6,372 nt of DNA, taken from assembly GCA_043801935.1 (NCBI GenBank), contig JAZDLO010000173.1, forward strand, positions 1-6,372, written 5' to 3'. The notes under the pieces were generated by a model. It was not told the DNA's origin. It worked only from the letters and a program-made list of their open reading frames with translations, and did not search any database. The stretch is from JAZDLO01 sp043801935 (lineage in GTDB: Bacteria > Actinomycetota > Thermoleophilia > RBG-16-64-13). Below are positions 5,956 to 6,372 of the stretch, piece after piece (position 1 is the stretch's first letter; each line of letters begins with the position of its first letter). The position numbers and the translations under genes were made by a program.

Positions 5956-6085
5956 CCCCTGCCGTCCTCGTCAGGCGAAGCGTGCTGTGCTCCTGCGCGG
6001 CTAGAATATAGAATCGGGTTGGGATTTTGAATCGGGACGGTATCCGGCGGTCCGCGGGCGCGAACGACGAGAGGGCGGGACGCGA
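5956..6085. promoter_or_regulatory. Divergent promoter region between nfo and the DUF3524 gene
   Basis: This is the only AT-leaning stretch in the window, at about 6002-6032. For the leftward nfo gene, TATATT (complement of 6005-6010) is one mismatch from a -10 box, 49-50 nt before its start. For the rightward gene, TAGAAT at 6002-6007 and again at 6009-6014 are -10-like. No convincing -35 boxes are visible. GAATCGGG is directly repeated at 6011-6018 and 6029-6036, 18 bp apart, and could be a regulator site. Which elements are used is a guess. Confidence 0.35.
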
Positions 6086-6372
6086 GTGATCGACTCAAGC
6101 AGAGACGGCGGTACGAGAAATCGGTCGGGACTGGTCGTCTGGGCGCTCGAGCCCTATTTCGGGGGTTCTCACAAGTACTTCCTGGAGGGACTGGAGCGCC
6201 ATTCCCGTCACGATCTCACCCTCTTCACCCTACCGGGGCGTCACTGGAAGTGGCGAATGCACGGGGGGGCGCTGTCTCTGGCCCGAGATACCCGGGATCG
6301 GCGGTCACCCGCGGTCGCCCCGGGCCCCCGGGCCCCGGGCGCCCCCCCCCACCGGGGGGGAGCGTCCGAGAT
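6086..6372 (+). CDS. DUF3524 / QTMAN-like glycosyltransferase (3' partial)
   Basis: A GTG start at 6086, with GAGGG at 6071-6075 and GGGA at 6077-6080 upstream, opens a frame to the right edge. After about 15 variable residues the protein reads LVVWALEPYFGGSHKYF, then LFTLPGRHWKWRMHGGAL (ending near nt 6268). The EP(Y/F)xGGSH and TLPxRHWKWR motifs are hallmarks of the N-terminal domain of the DUF3524 family, which includes animal GTDC1/QTMAN, the tRNA-queuosine mannosyltransferase. The bacterial members' substrate is not established to my knowledge, so only a GT-B-like glycosyltransferase is claimed. From about nt 6290 the translation becomes Pro/Arg/Gly/Ala-rich and no longer resembles the family, coinciding with GC homopolymers. 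I suspect sequence error rather than real divergence. Confidence 0.82.
   Translation, partial: MIDSSRDGGTRNRSGLVVWALEPYFGGSHKYFLEGLERHSRHDLTLFTLPGRHWKWRMHGGALSLARDTRDRRSPAVAPGPRAPGAPPHRGGASE
6305..6360. other. Low-complexity GC homopolymer stretch at contig end
   Basis: The sequence is almost entirely runs of C and G, including a C run of about nine and then a G run of seven. It is far more extreme than anything else in the window and interrupts a conserved protein domain. It looks like degraded base calling or assembly at a contig edge. Confidence 0.65.

Overview
This is a compact, GC-rich bacterial window with seven protein-coding genes, two of them cut by the window edges. It contains no RNA genes, complete insertion sequences or CRISPR arrays that I can see. 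The FtsZ tubulin signature reads AGEGGGTGTG, with Glu where Proteobacteria and Firmicutes usually have Met. Together with a GADP-like T3 loop (here GGSDPKVG), this resembles Actinomycetota. I infer a high-GC actinobacterium or a close relative, probably a metagenome-derived contig because the right edge degenerates into GC homopolymer.

Layout, left to right. (1) A B12-binding radical SAM protein (+), open at the left edge. (2) A 181-bp gap with a GC hairpin and a 20-bp sequence repeated 2.2 times in tandem, each unit self-complementary. (3) A two-gene unit (+): an orphan Soj-like ParA ATPase, then FtsZ overlapping it by 17 bp, with no parB and no dcw-cluster neighbours. FtsZ carries an N-terminal extension of about 80 residues. 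(4) A GNAT acetyltransferase (-), meeting ftsZ tail to tail with a 9-bp overlap and ending in a 3 x 7-residue repeat. (5) A D-amino-acid transaminase (+), divergent from the GNAT gene with only 17 bp between start codons. (6) Endonuclease IV (-), overlapping the transaminase tail to tail by 59 bp. (7) A 130-bp divergent promoter region, then the start of a DUF3524-type glycosyltransferase (+) that runs off the window.

The functional theme, where there is one, is cell division and cell wall: ParA (positioning), FtsZ (Z-ring) and D-amino-acid transaminase (D-Glu/D-Ala for peptidoglycan). The other genes look like unrelated housekeeping or accessory functions. The most interesting signal is the overlapping parA-ftsZ pair. 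The start of the FtsZ extension carries a GLGSLF motif reminiscent of the N-terminus of ParB, the usual partner in that operon position. This suggests, as inference only, that FtsZ may take the place of ParB as the ParA partner.
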